Notes: generated from the letters alone by a model not told the origin. DNA of 64,000 nucleotides from Candidatus Saccharibacteria bacterium 49-20 (GCA_001897295.1 MKSN01000001.1:310001-374000), one strand, 5' to 3'; counted from the stretch's first letter, positions 42,810-52,117 are shown. Translations and numbers: made by a program.

Positions 42810-43694
42810 TTAGAACATTCGTCCAAGTGTAATGAAGATAGTTCCAAGTATACCAAGTACGATTGGAAGTCCGAATACCGCCACGATCACGATAAGGAGT
42901 ACCTTAAGCCATACTGGCATAGGTTGCGCAACAGGCACGCCCGCTGCTTGTGCGGCAGCAATCTCTTCAGCACGCTCTTTGATGCGCCGATCACGGTGCT
43001 TCATCGCGTACACCCAGTGGAAGATGACGGTAATTACTACTGATGTCGAAAGGAGAATCGAGAACGCAGCGATACCTCGACCGTAGATGTCAGGAAGCGT
43101 GTAATTCAGACTGTTCGAGAACACACTCGGAATGAGGTAGAGGAAGAACGCAACCGTAATTCCAATTGAAACCTTCGCGCTACGAGCGATTGCGGTATCT
43201 GCAAATCGCGAGTGAAGTAGCCCAAAAATAAGTAGGTCAGCAAAGAGTGCGTAGAACATCAAACGATACAGGTCGCCAACCACCGCACCAGAGAACACCT
43301 CCCAGATGCCGAGCGCTGCCGTTATGAAGCTCGTAATCGCTAAGCCCACAAGCACATTTAGTGCAACTTCATCGGCGGTCGAATTACGCTCGTTTGTTGC
43401 CGCGCCAATAAGCGCCACGGCAATAAGCGAATGAATAACCATAATGAATGTCGTCCAAAGTGATCGTGCAACGACATCGTTGATTTCACCAACCAAGACC
43501 GCAGAAATCGAAATGACCGCCGAGACAATGAGTCCTCCGATAAGAATATAGAAGAACCATTTACGAATTGTGGTTGCACGTGAGTGGCGTGCTTCGCTTT
43601 CTTGCACCACCACGACTTGCTCTTCTGGTGCCTCAGCGACAACTTGCGCGTCGGTTTCCGGTGTGTCTTTTTCTTTAGTAGTATCTTCGCTCAT
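42810..43694 (-). CDS. Multi-span membrane protein, unknown function
   Basis: 294 residues. An acidic cytoplasmic N-terminus (about 45 residues) is followed by about seven membrane segments, a Lys/Arg/Glu-rich stretch near residue 235 and a last membrane segment. It could belong to the DUF5671-like group, but I am not sure. AGGAGG stands before ATG 43694. It starts 9 nt after the FAD oxidase gene ends, so the two share an operon. Confidence 0.78.
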   Translation of the reverse strand: MSEDTTKEKDTPETDAQVVAEAPEEQVVVVQESEARHSRATTIRKWFFYILIGGLIVSAVISISAVLVGEINDVVARSLWTTFIMVIHSLIAVALIGAATNERNSTADEVALNVLVGLAITSFITAALGIWEVFSGAVVGDLYRLMFYALFADLLIFGLLHSRFADTAIARSAKVSIGITVAFFLYLIPSVFSNSLNYTLPDIYGRGIAAFSILLSTSVVITVIFHWVYAMKHRDRRIKERAEEIAAAQAAGVPVAQPMPVWLKVLLIVIVAVFGLPIVLGILGTIFITLGRMF

Positions 43695-43703
43695 ATATAC
43701 CTC

Positions 43704-45368
43704 CTAGAAATGATCCCTAATATGTGAGAATGAGTAATCCCAAGTTGCGTAGGCCTTCTTGTTTGGATTAAAGATGTGCTCTGGGTCAAAGATATCTTTT
43801 GTCTTCTTGAACAAGTCGACGATTTCTTTACCATACTGAGCTTGAAGCCATGGGCCACGCACGAGTCCGTCATTGTGTTCGCCACTTAGAGACCCGCCGT
43901 ACTCAAGCACGAGGTTATTCACTTCTTTCATAGCCGGCTCAAGCTTCGCACGGTCGTTCGGGTCTTCAAGCTTCATCAATGGAATGATATGGAAGTTTCC
44001 GTCACCCATGTGTCCCGCGATTGTTGCAAATAACTTGTACTTTTTAATGATTGTACGGATCTTCGGAAGGAACTCAGGCAAGTGCTCTGGGTTAATAATG
44101 AAGTCGTCAATAAACGGCGCGGTGTGCTTGTCCTTCACCTTGCTACGAAGCAGTTGGAAGCTACGACGGCGAAGGATCCAGAACTTCTCACTCGACCCTT
44201 CGGTCGGGTCTTCTTCAAAACCGTTGATCTCATAGCGTGCACGATGTGGGCCAAGCTCTTTGTGAAGCGCCTTAATCTTAGCGCGCACTTCTTCTTCGGT
44301 AGCACCTGTAAATTCGACCATCAGTACAAGCTTCGGGATACCCTTGAGCATCTGGAAGCCTTCAGGAATAAGGGTCAGAAGCAGGTGAATGAACTTCACA
44401 GGGCCAAGGAAGCTCAGGAAGCTTGGCATAAACTTAATCGCAAGAATGAGTGTTTGGTCGTCGAAACCCTCGAAGGTCGCAGGATTGTGCGCCACGACGG
44501 TCTTAATAAGCTCACCCAGGCCATCAATGTCACGCAAGAAGAGTACAAGCAGACCCGAGTGTTCAGGGCGCGGTACAAGCTTGAAGTTTGTTTCGGTGAC
44601 GAAGCCAAGTGTCCCTTGCGCGCCGATAATCGCTTGCGTGAGGTCAAAGATTTCAGTTTCACGATTCCAGACGTTCCAAAGGTGATAGCCAGTTGAGTCC
44701 TTACTGACGTGTGGCTTCGCGGCTTGGATCTTGTCGTAGTTCGCTTCAATAAGTTCGTAGAGTTCTTTGTATACGCGACCCTCAAAGTCACCCTGACCCA
44801 TCTTAGCCGCAAGCTGCGCCTTGGTGAGTGGCTTTACGACGCGTTCGATGCCGTCGGCGAAGACGAATTTAAGTTCAGGAACATACAGGTCAGTCTTACC
44901 AAACTCAAGTGATTTTTCACCACCAGAGTTGTTGTTGACCATACCGCCAACGGTACAAAGGTCGCGGCTAGCTGGGTATGACGGAAGCATTGCGTCAAAC
45001 TTGATAGTTTCGACGTCAAAGTCACGGAAGAACATACCCGGCTGTACGACCGCGCTCTTCGCATCAATCTTAATGAGCTTATTAAGGTGTGCGTTGAAAT
45101 CAACAATAATAGAATCGTTGATAGCCGCACCTGACATGTCAGTACCCGCGCTACGAGCGGTCAAAGACAGTTCAGGGTTCGCCTTTTTATTATCTGCGAC
45201 AAACTTTACAAGACGAGTCACGTCGTCGGCGTTTTGTGGTTTCGCTACGATTTCAGGCATAATTTCAAACATCGATGCGTCGTGCGAGTAAAGCTCCTTT
45301 GCTTCTGCGCTGTCGTCGAGTTCTCCCTTAAAGCCTGTATTTTGTAGTTTTTCTTTCAACTCTTTCAT
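43704..45368 (-). CDS. FAD-linked oxidase (GlcD/D-lactate dehydrogenase type)
   Basis: 554 residues from ATG 45368; the longer frame begins upstream of the TATATT/TATGAT box, so this start is preferred. N-terminal FAD-binding type 4 domain (TARSAGTDMSGAAIND, PSYPASRDLCTVGGMVNNN SGG), then FAD-oxidase C domain (HMGDGNFHIIPL, GGSLSGEHNDGLVRG with metal or substrate His). It oxidises a 2-hydroxy acid such as D-lactate or glycolate. The C-terminal iron-sulfur domain of larger relatives is absent. A membrane protein follows in the operon. Confidence 0.88.
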   Translation of the reverse strand: MKELKEKLQNTGFKGELDDSAEAKELYSHDASMFEIMPEIVAKPQNADDVTRLVKFVADNKKANPELSLTARSAGTDMSGAAINDSIIVDFNAHLNKLIKIDAKSAVVQPGMFFRDFDVETIKFDAMLPSYPASRDLCTVGGMVNNNSGGEKSLEFGKTDLYVPELKFVFADGIERVVKPLTKAQLAAKMGQGDFEGRVYKELYELIEANYDKIQAAKPHVSKDSTGYHLWNVWNRETEIFDLTQAIIGAQGTLGFVTETNFKLVPRPEHSGLLVLFLRDIDGLGELIKTVVAHNPATFEGFDDQTLILAIKFMPSFLSFLGPVKFIHLLLTLIPEGFQMLKGIPKLVLMVEFTGATEEEVRAKIKALHKELGPHRARYEINGFEEDPTEGSSEKFWILRRRSFQLLRSKVKDKHTAPFIDDFIINPEHLPEFLPKIRTIIKKYKLFATIAGHMGDGNFHIIPLMKLEDPNDRAKLEPAMKEVNNLVLEYGGSLSGEHNDGLVRGPWLQAQYGKEIVDLFKKTKDIFDPEHIFNPNKKAYATWDYSFSHIRDHF

Positions 45369-45419
45369 GAATATAATCATAAGCCGAATAGAGGCGGAGC
45401 GCAAGTAGCGCCACAAGGG

Positions 45420-46382
45420 CTAATTATTAGTCACGATACCATCAACGCGGCGCTCGAGGTTGAGACGCTGCCAGGTATCGTTTACGAACTTTGATGATTG
45501 AATCCACCCATAGGCATTGGCTTTTGCAATCTGAAGCGAAAGAACTGCCATTTTTTGAGGAGTGGGCGCATCAGGAATAAGGAGTCTTTCGTGATGCAAC
45601 AGCTCACCGTAGCTCAAAGTGCCCACTGCAATACCTTCAACTAATTCAAACTGACGTTGATCTGGGTGGCGGAGTGAGGCGATAAGAGTACTCAGCTCGA
45701 GCTGCGATTTGCCGGGGCCATCATATAGCCATTCTCGAAGGAGCGGTTCTTTTGCGAGGATATTGCGCGTCATTTCGTTTACTTTAGGGGTGTCTTTGAA
45801 GCGCAATCCGACGATGTCTCGATTGGTATAGTTTGCGATAGTGATACCAGGATTAGGAATAGGCACCTCGCCGCCTTCAGTCACGAGCATCCAGGGCTCA
45901 ATTGACTCGTCCTCAACAGGCACCGCAAAAGGGAAGAGCGACTTTACATACACGCCTGAGACGTCAGGGAATACCTCGTAACGATCCGACGTAAACATCC
46001 GCACTACTCGTGTGCCCATTGGGCGTGCCAACTGAGCAGAGAGCGTTTCGTGCGGGTGAATGCCAAAGACGCGCCGCTCAAGCTCATCGCCCACAGTAGC
46101 TTCAAGTTGTGCCTCGACAGCTTGTATACGCACAGGGTTACTCGAAGCCACGAATACGTCTACGTCGCGCAAAGACCCATTGTCGCGATATTTTGATTGA
46201 AAAAAGCTTTTTGGTGCAATGACCTCTTGGCGATCGATGTTAATTTCGACATCAGGATGCTCAAGTGCAGCCGTGCCGACACCGCCCATAATCTGGACAT
46301 CTGGGTCGTTGGAAATAAGGTCTACGAAGGGCCTAATGATTTCGAGTGTCCCTCGTACGGGCGTAGCGTCAAATTCGGTCAT
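45420..46382 (-). CDS. Nucleotidyltransferase-like protein, function unknown
   Basis: 320 residues. QIMGGVGTAALEH followed by DVEINIDRQ and LRDVDVFVASS looks like the GG...DxD core of the nucleotidyltransferase fold. The C-terminal half is helical and not recognised. If active it would transfer a nucleotide to a small molecule or RNA, but the metal residues are only partly convincing. Single gene, upstream of the FAD oxidase and in the same direction. Confidence 0.6.
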   Translation of the reverse strand: MTEFDATPVRGTLEIIRPFVDLISNDPDVQIMGGVGTAALEHPDVEINIDRQEVIAPKSFFQSKYRDNGSLRDVDVFVASSNPVRIQAVEAQLEATVGDELERRVFGIHPHETLSAQLARPMGTRVVRMFTSDRYEVFPDVSGVYVKSLFPFAVPVEDESIEPWMLVTEGGEVPIPNPGITIANYTNRDIVGLRFKDTPKVNEMTRNILAKEPLLREWLYDGPGKSQLELSTLIASLRHPDQRQFELVEGIAVGTLSYGELLHHERLLIPDAPTPQKMAVLSLQIAKANAYGWIQSSKFVNDTWQRLNLERRVDGIVTNN

Positions 46383-46451
46383 AAATTTTCATCTCATGAT
46401 AGCGTGACCTACTAAGAACTCAAGCGTAAGCACTATGGTACAATAAAGCCA

Positions 46452-46958
46452 ATGGTACGTGGGCGCACATCTTCAAAGGGTTTTACGATTGTTGAACTCC
46501 TCATTGTTGTCGTAGTAATCGCCATCTTGGCTGCGATTACAATCGTTTCTTATACCGGAATTACCGGTCGCGCCTACACCGCGAGCGTACAGACGGAATT
46601 TCGTAATGCGATGCAATCTATCGAAAAGTACAAAGTCGAGAATGGCCTGTATCCTTCGACCGGTACAAACACCGAACTTGCCGCGGCCAATATTCGCATC
46701 AATACAAAGAATTACGATGAAACCGGCAGCAATTTCCTTTACTGCGTAAATAACACGACCAGCCGCGCAGCTTTGACGGCACTCGGAACAAATGGCGTAC
46801 TCTACGCACAGTCGACAGATCGTGCATTTGGTCCTTACACGACCTACACCATTTCAAGCTACGCAAACATCTGCAGCGACCTTGTAGGCTCGTCGAGCGC
46901 ACGCTATGGACGCTCAGCCAGCGAGACCCCGAACTGGCGCGTGTGGGTAAACCCCTAA
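46452..46958 (+). CDS. Type IV pilin-like protein 3
   Basis: 168 residues, leader MVRGRTSSKG then FTIVELLIVVVVIAILAAIT, nearly identical to the other two pilins. The outer domain has two Cys (about residues 97 and 141) for a disulfide. TGG-TACAAT (46439-46444) lies 7 nt before ATG, with AGCGTAAG 8 nt further upstream. No assembly genes nearby. Confidence 0.88.
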   Translation: MVRGRTSSKGFTIVELLIVVVVIAILAAITIVSYTGITGRAYTASVQTEFRNAMQSIEKYKVENGLYPSTGTNTELAAANIRINTKNYDETGSNFLYCVNNTTSRAALTALGTNGVLYAQSTDRAFGPYTTYTISSYANICSDLVGSSSARYGRSASETPNWRVWVNP

Positions 46959-46984
46959 AGATTGAATAATCCATCCAAAAATGC

Positions 46985-47056
46985 TATAATAAGGGTATAC
47001 AAATCAATGTTGGGAGACAAAAGTCGTTTGTACCACAGAAAGGGTTTATAACCTAC
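46985..47056 (+). promoter_or_regulatory. rplA promoter and leader
   Basis: TGC-TATAAT 46985-46990. The leader can pair GGTATACAAA 46994-47003 with TTTGTACC 47037-47044 (one bulge), enclosing GTTGGGAGAC. It may be an L1-binding autoregulatory site; this is inference from position. Confidence 0.5.
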
Positions 47057-48058
47057 ATGGCTAAAAAAGCTGATTTGCTTGCCGAGGCTGCAAAGCTCAA
47101 CCTCGAAGTAAGCGAAAAGAACACCATTGCAGAAATTGAAGCTGCAATCGCCGGTGCTGCACCTGCAGAAGCAACTGAAGTTGCTGAAGTAGTAGAAGCT
47201 ACCGAAGAAGAAACTTTTGCAAAGTCAGGTAAGCGTTCTGCAAAGGCCGCTGCTGAAACTGAAGCAAAGCTCGAAAAAGAAGCACGCAAAGAAGCAGGTG
47301 ATACCTCACCAGTTGACGGTTCTGAAGAAGTTGTTGCAAAGGGTCCAAAGCCAGTGACTCGCCCAACTATCGAACGCCGTGGCAAGGCATACCGCAAGGT
47401 TGCCGAGAAGGTTGAAGCCGCAAAGCTTTACACCCTCGAAGAAGCGGTAAAGCTTGCTGCTGAAACCAACCCAGCTAAGTTTGACGCGAGCGTTGAAATT
47501 CACGTACGACTTAACGTCGACCCACGTCAAGCTGACCAAAACATCCGTACCACTGTGAGCCTTCCTCACGGTACCGGTAAGACTATCCGCGTTGCGGTAT
47601 TTGCCCCTGAAGCTGACCACAAGGCAGCAAAGGACGCAGGTGCAGACATCGTTGGTGATGAGACTTTCATCGCTCAACTCGAAAAAGAAGAAATCAACTT
47701 CGACATCCTCGTGGCAACTCCACAGTTTATGCCAAAGCTTGGTAAGTACGCACGCCTTCTTGGTCCACGTGGCCTCATGCCTAACCCTAAGAGTGGTACT
47801 GTTGCGACTGATGTTGCAAAGGCTGTAAAAGAAGCGAAGGCTGGTAAGGTTGAATACCGCGTCGACAAGCAAGCTATCGTACACCTTGGTGTTGGTAAGG
47901 TAAGCTTCGGTGCTGAAAAGCTCCAAGACAACGCGAAGGCATTCTTCGATAGCCTCCAAAGCCAAAAGCCGTCAAGCCTTAAGGGTGGATTCGTAAAGAG
48001 CATTACTGTCAGCACCACTATGGGTCCTGGTATTAAGGTTGAAAACTTCGTTAGCTAA
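47057..48058 (+). CDS. rplA: Large-subunit ribosomal protein uL1 (L1) with N-terminal extension
   Basis: 333 residues, about 100 more than usual. Residues 1-35 resemble a small SAP/HeH-type helical module (DLLAEAAKLNLEVSEKNTI), residues 36-105 are Ala/Glu/Lys-rich linker, and the L1 core follows (RGKAYRKVAEKVEAAKLYTL, VFAPEADHKAAKDAGADIVG, LGPRGLMPNPKSGTV). L1 moves tRNA at the E-site and represses its own mRNA in many bacteria. It is a single gene, away from rplK, with a structured leader and a terminator. Confidence 0.94.
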   Translation: MAKKADLLAEAAKLNLEVSEKNTIAEIEAAIAGAAPAEATEVAEVVEATEEETFAKSGKRSAKAAAETEAKLEKEARKEAGDTSPVDGSEEVVAKGPKPVTRPTIERRGKAYRKVAEKVEAAKLYTLEEAVKLAAETNPAKFDASVEIHVRLNVDPRQADQNIRTTVSLPHGTGKTIRVAVFAPEADHKAAKDAGADIVGDETFIAQLEKEEINFDILVATPQFMPKLGKYARLLGPRGLMPNPKSGTVATDVAKAVKEAKAGKVEYRVDKQAIVHLGVGKVSFGAEKLQDNAKAFFDSLQSQKPSSLKGGFVKSITVSTTMGPGIKVENFVS

Positions 48059-48078
48059 TAACGAATTGCTCAAATAAA

Positions 48079-48108
48079 AAATCCGCCTCGTGATGGGGCG
48101 GATTTTTA
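48079..48108 (+). terminator. Intrinsic terminator after rplA
   Basis: Stem AAATCCGCC 48079-48087 / GGCGGATTT 48097-48105 and T run. Confidence 0.88.
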
Positions 48109-48113
48109 TATGT

Positions 48114-48794
48114 TTATTTTGCGTGCAGTACTTCGACCGGAACAGTAGGGAGTGTCTTAGTCGGCGGGAGTGTAACCTCCCCAGAGTGAAGACTCAGTGC
48201 CTGCATGGCCTTCGAACCAAACCCCTTCATCATATCGAAGAAAGTCTTATTGTCCGCGTCTGGCTGCGCCTCGGCCTCGACCACAATGTGTCCAGGTTGA
48301 GCTTGCTGCTGCCACTCAGGGTGTTGCTCGTCAAAACGAACTTGCGCACGAATGAGCGAATCAGTCACAATTGCGTCACAAATTGAATCAACCGTCACAA
48401 TACCGCGTGTTGGAAGGATTGCAGGGTCGATCGCAAGGTGGCCTTCTCGAAATGCAACATTAATGTAGCTCCGTAGATCCGCAAGCTTTTGGTCAGCCAC
48501 TTCGGCACGATCAAACTCGCGGTACACTCCAGTGTCGAAGCGGTTTTTTGCGGGCAGTTCGTATATATACTTTGGTGAAGGGTCGTTTACGAAAGCGGTG
48601 TAGTTGTCGAAGAAGCTATCGAGCATCGCCGCAATAGGGACTTCAGGGGTTGCCTGCGCTTCAACAGTTGTACTAGGGTCGGTCGATTCAAGACCACGAA
48701 CGTGGATCTCTTCGCTTTGCTGCGAAGGCACGTACGGGGGTAGGGCATCACCATCGATTACTCGTTGCGTGTGTAAATTTTCTGCCTGTATCAT
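48114..48794 (-). CDS. Unknown soluble protein
   Basis: 226 residues, MIQAENLHTQRVIDGDALPP, no membrane segment or signal, and no family I recognise. The middle part (PKYIYELPAKNRFDTGVYRE) looks globular; both ends are Pro/Gln-rich. Its promoter is TTGTCT, 17 nt, TATACT at about 48871-48866 on the minus strand, with AGCGTAAG in the spacer and a leader of about 65 nt. Confidence 0.7.
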   Translation of the reverse strand: MIQAENLHTQRVIDGDALPPYVPSQQSEEIHVRGLESTDPSTTVEAQATPEVPIAAMLDSFFDNYTAFVNDPSPKYIYELPAKNRFDTGVYREFDRAEVADQKLADLRSYINVAFREGHLAIDPAILPTRGIVTVDSICDAIVTDSLIRAQVRFDEQHPEWQQQAQPGHIVVEAEAQPDADNKTFFDMMKGFGSKAMQALSLHSGEVTLPPTKTLPTVPVEVLHAK

Positions 48795-48910
48795 GCCTTT
48801 GATACTCCCACTGTACTAGTTTTTATTGTTAAGAGCGTGTTGGTGTTATGCGCGTTCTTGCTTGCAGTATAAACCTTGTGCTTACGCTAGACAACCCCTA
48901 TTACGCTTTT

Positions 48911-50542
48911 TTATTGCTGCGCTACATCTAGCGCCTGAAGCCGTGCAGCTTGTGCGCGTTCTGCATCGAGGCGTGCGAGCTCCGCGTTGTCGTCAGTATT
49001 AAGGAAATTCATATGTCGAGTAATGTATGGGGCATCGACTTCAGCTTGCTCTACCATATCCATGTAGACCTTACGATACGAAGGGTGGCCCTGTACTGCG
49101 GTGCGAAGTTCCGCAGCGTGGAATAGTTCACGCGCATTCATTGCAAAACTAAAGCGGATATTGTGCCCGAAGAGTACGGCATACTGCGCCTGCTCTTCGT
49201 AGCCGCGCTCTTGCAGGAGTTCGTAGGTGTTTTGGCTCAACTTAAAGGCGCGTTCATAAAGTTCGGCGCCACCAATCTCATCAATGACCTTTGGACGGTC
49301 GTGACCAAGGTACGGCTGATAGTTTTGCCAGTTAAATCCGTCGACAATACGGTGACGCTGAATGTCACGATATGCACCAATATCGCACTGCACTTCGTAG
49401 GTAAAACGTACCATTTCGAACGCGCGTCCAGGTTTCACACGACGATTATCGCGAGTTCCCACGTAGTCATCAAGGATTTCATCTTTTTCCTCTTCGCTCA
49501 GTTCGTGCACCTTATCGAGCACATTCGCATATGGAAGGTTACCGGCATCAGTAATAATCTTTGCGACAAGCTCATCCTTCGTACCATCAATAGATTGAAG
49601 CTGTACATACGCACCGTATTCTTGTTCGATACTTTCGTTGAATTTTTCAGCGAATTTCTTAGCGTTCGCCTTACTTGCCGCACGAGTCGCGGCTTTATTC
49701 GCACTAATAAGCCCGCCACGATTTGGGTTATCGGCGCGCTCATAAAATACTGGATTCACCACGCGTACCGCATCGAGCGCAGCGGCACCAAGGCTCTTAA
49801 CCTCCGGGAGGGGTTCAGACTCAAGGCGAAGGATCATATTGTAGATAGCCTGTGAGCTACCGGCAACGCCAACCGTAGACTTTGTCGCCGCAGGCAAAAG
49901 GCCGCGCACACTATCACAGGCTTGAGCGTGGCAAGACGTTTCCCACGCGCGATCACGCTGGCTCAGTGGCGTCGTGCTCGTGTTCTTAATATGCTCGAAG
50001 GCCTTAAGGTACAGCGCAGAATAAATATCAAAGATTTCATCAAGATTCGTCTTGAAGTCTTCGGCAGTTTGGTCGTCGAACTCTGAAGGAATGACGTACT
50101 TATAGTTGCCTTCGCCATCCTTAAAGTCGAAGCGAAGGTAACGGGTTGACTGCTCAAGATATCCAATCGCCGGACGTCCATGCTCAATTTTCTTCGTCGC
50201 AACGTTGCTGACGCCCTCGAAGACTACTTGGTCAAAATCGAGCTGCGCAACCGAGTCATCACCAAATTGCGTAATGACGCGACGAAGCAAATCTTCACTC
50301 CCCGTATCACGATTTAAAAATTCAGCCGCAATAATTGTGCGAAGGTCGTCTGGGCTGCGAGAAAGTCGCGCCATACCACCCGCTGCGTAGCGTGAGTTTT
50401 CACCTTTTCTAATTGCATATACCTGTGCGTCGGTATCGCTGACAATTGACGACAGAGCTATGTGGCCCTCGTCGGTTAATTCGCGTAGACCCTGCTCATT
50501 TTTTGACACAAGTGGTGCTGTGTTTCTTTCTATCCCTGGCAT
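48911..50542 (-). CDS. thyX: Flavin-dependent thymidylate synthase, tandem ThyX protein
   Basis: 543 residues from ATG 50542, after GGAGGGGAA. It is twice the usual ThyX length and has two ThyX-like halves. The first has EHGRPAIGYLEQSTRYLRF (120-138) and RGLLPAAT (213-220); the second has QRHRIVDGFNWQNYQP (395-410) and ELRTAVQGHPSYRK near residue 480. ThyX makes dTMP from dUMP with FADH2, NADPH and methylene-tetrahydrofolate. Each half matches the RHRxxSxNExSxRY motif only partly, so the halves may complete a shared active site. tmk and dcd lie next to it. Confidence 0.82.
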   Translation of the reverse strand: MPGIERNTAPLVSKNEQGLRELTDEGHIALSSIVSDTDAQVYAIRKGENSRYAAGGMARLSRSPDDLRTIIAAEFLNRDTGSEDLLRRVITQFGDDSVAQLDFDQVVFEGVSNVATKKIEHGRPAIGYLEQSTRYLRFDFKDGEGNYKYVIPSEFDDQTAEDFKTNLDEIFDIYSALYLKAFEHIKNTSTTPLSQRDRAWETSCHAQACDSVRGLLPAATKSTVGVAGSSQAIYNMILRLESEPLPEVKSLGAAALDAVRVVNPVFYERADNPNRGGLISANKAATRAASKANAKKFAEKFNESIEQEYGAYVQLQSIDGTKDELVAKIITDAGNLPYANVLDKVHELSEEEKDEILDDYVGTRDNRRVKPGRAFEMVRFTYEVQCDIGAYRDIQRHRIVDGFNWQNYQPYLGHDRPKVIDEIGGAELYERAFKLSQNTYELLQERGYEEQAQYAVLFGHNIRFSFAMNARELFHAAELRTAVQGHPSYRKVYMDMVEQAEVDAPYITRHMNFLNTDDNAELARLDAERAQAARLQALDVAQQ

Positions 50543-50691
50543 TGTTTCCCCTCCAAATACCACCCTGTTGATAGCTTCAGTGTAGACGTGCAAACTATGC
50601 TTTGTAAAGCAAAAACAGTTGTAAAAAATGCTGATTATGGTTTTATCACTTACAAGTTGTGTATACTACAAGAAAAGAAGCTGAGGGGAAT

Positions 50692-51378
50692 ATGGGAGCA
50701 GCAAAAAAGCTTACGGGCTGGTATAGCCGTATAGAAGGACCTGATGGTGCTGGAAAAACCAGCGTCCTTAACTTGGCGCGAGAGTACGCCGAGGAACACA
50801 ATATCCCAGTGCTTTTTATTCGCGAGCCAGGCACTGGTGAGTTTGGCGAGTTGATGCGTGACTTACTGCTTCATAACAAAAAGTATGACCTTTCACCTCA
50901 AACCGAATACGCACTCTTGACTGCAAATCGCACCCATCTCGTATCTGACGTTATTGTGCCCGCACTTGAAAAGGGCACTATCGTGATTAGCGACCGTGGC
51001 ATTGAATCAAGTATTGCAATGCAAGGCGGCGCGGCGGGGGCGATTACCGCCAAGGCAAAGGGTAAGTTTGACAGCTTAAGCACCGACGACATCGTTGAGA
51101 TTGGTGCCCGTGTACTTCCTTCGTACTACATGCAGCCAAACGGTCTCGTACTTCTGTCACTAAGTAAAAAAGAACGACAGGCGCGTATGAAAGCAAAAGC
51201 CGCGACGCAAGGACTCGATAAAATCGAACAGCGAACGCTTGAATATTCCGACGCCGTCCATGATGGCTATATTGCGCTTGAATCGCTTCCACACGCAACC
51301 GTTATTAATGCAGAGCAGCAATTAGAAGAAGTGTGGCGACAAGCTCGCCCAATCCTATTTGGCCCAGACCACGCATAA
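50692..51378 (+). CDS. tmk: Thymidylate kinase
   Basis: 228 residues from ATG 50692, after GAGGGG. P-loop EGPDGAGKTSVLNLAREYA, DR motif in VISDRGIESSIAMQGG and lid region KKERQARMKAKAA fit dTMP kinase. It phosphorylates dTMP to dTDP. It lies divergent from thyX and overlaps no other gene; dcd follows after 16 nt, so the three cover dTTP synthesis. Confidence 0.88.
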   Translation: MGAAKKLTGWYSRIEGPDGAGKTSVLNLAREYAEEHNIPVLFIREPGTGEFGELMRDLLLHNKKYDLSPQTEYALLTANRTHLVSDVIVPALEKGTIVISDRGIESSIAMQGGAAGAITAKAKGKFDSLSTDDIVEIGARVLPSYYMQPNGLVLLSLSKKERQARMKAKAATQGLDKIEQRTLEYSDAVHDGYIALESLPHATVINAEQQLEEVWRQARPILFGPDHA

Positions 51379-51394
51379 GAAAGGGGAAATTAAT

Positions 51395-52117
51395 ATGCAA
51401 ACAGGTGTCTATAGTAATACGCAAATCGAAGAAGCCATCAAAGAAGGCCATATCATCTTCCACCCGTATCAACCTGAGCATATTAACGGTAGTAGCGTCG
51501 ACGTCACACTTGGCGAATGGTTTTACCGCACCGACCGCAAAAGCCCCGCATCCGTCTACAACCCTTTCGATAAAGCGGAGGTAGATCGCTACTTTGGCGA
51601 GGCGCAGCGCGCTATCTTGCATAAAGATTGGTGCAGGCAGACTGGCAACAAACCGTTGGAAAATATCCCAGAAGATCACCCAGTAATTGTCCTTGAACCA
51701 GGTGAGCGCATCTTGGCGCATACTCAGGAATTTATTGGCATTCTACCACCGGGCACCACAAGCATGCAGTCGCGCAGTACTTGGGGTCGAAACGGTGTCG
51801 CAGTCTGTTTTGATGCTGGCTGGGGTGACCCGGGCTATGTCAACCGATGGACAATGGAAATCTACAACCTCAACGAACGCCACAGCGTGGTACTCCCTGT
51901 AGGTGAGCGCATCGCGCAAATCGTCTTTATGCATACCGGTGAAGTCGAAGGCAGCTACGATAAACTCAGTGGTAAGTATGCTTCAGGTACGAACCTCGAC
52001 GAGCTCATTGCATCATGGGAGCCAAAACAAATGCTGCCACGCGCCTGGAAAGACTCACGGCGCAAACCTTTAGTTGTCACGAAGTGGGAAGAAGACCCGC
52101 GCATTCGCACAGCCTAG
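51395..52117 (+). CDS. dcd: dCTP deaminase/dUTPase-family protein
   Basis: 240 residues from ATG 51395, after AAGGGGAAA. INGSSVDVTLGEWFYR, STWGRNGVAVCFDAGWGDPG with the catalytic Glu/Ser region, and LPVGERIAQIVFMHTGEVEG are those of the dCTP deaminase and dUTPase fold. The product would be dUTP or dUMP, feeding ThyX. It is longer than typical Dcd (about 190). It overlaps the next convergent gene by 4 nt. Confidence 0.85.
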   Translation: MQTGVYSNTQIEEAIKEGHIIFHPYQPEHINGSSVDVTLGEWFYRTDRKSPASVYNPFDKAEVDRYFGEAQRAILHKDWCRQTGNKPLENIPEDHPVIVLEPGERILAHTQEFIGILPPGTTSMQSRSTWGRNGVAVCFDAGWGDPGYVNRWTMEIYNLNERHSVVLPVGERIAQIVFMHTGEVEGSYDKLSGKYASGTNLDELIASWEPKQMLPRAWKDSRRKPLVVTKWEEDPRIRTA

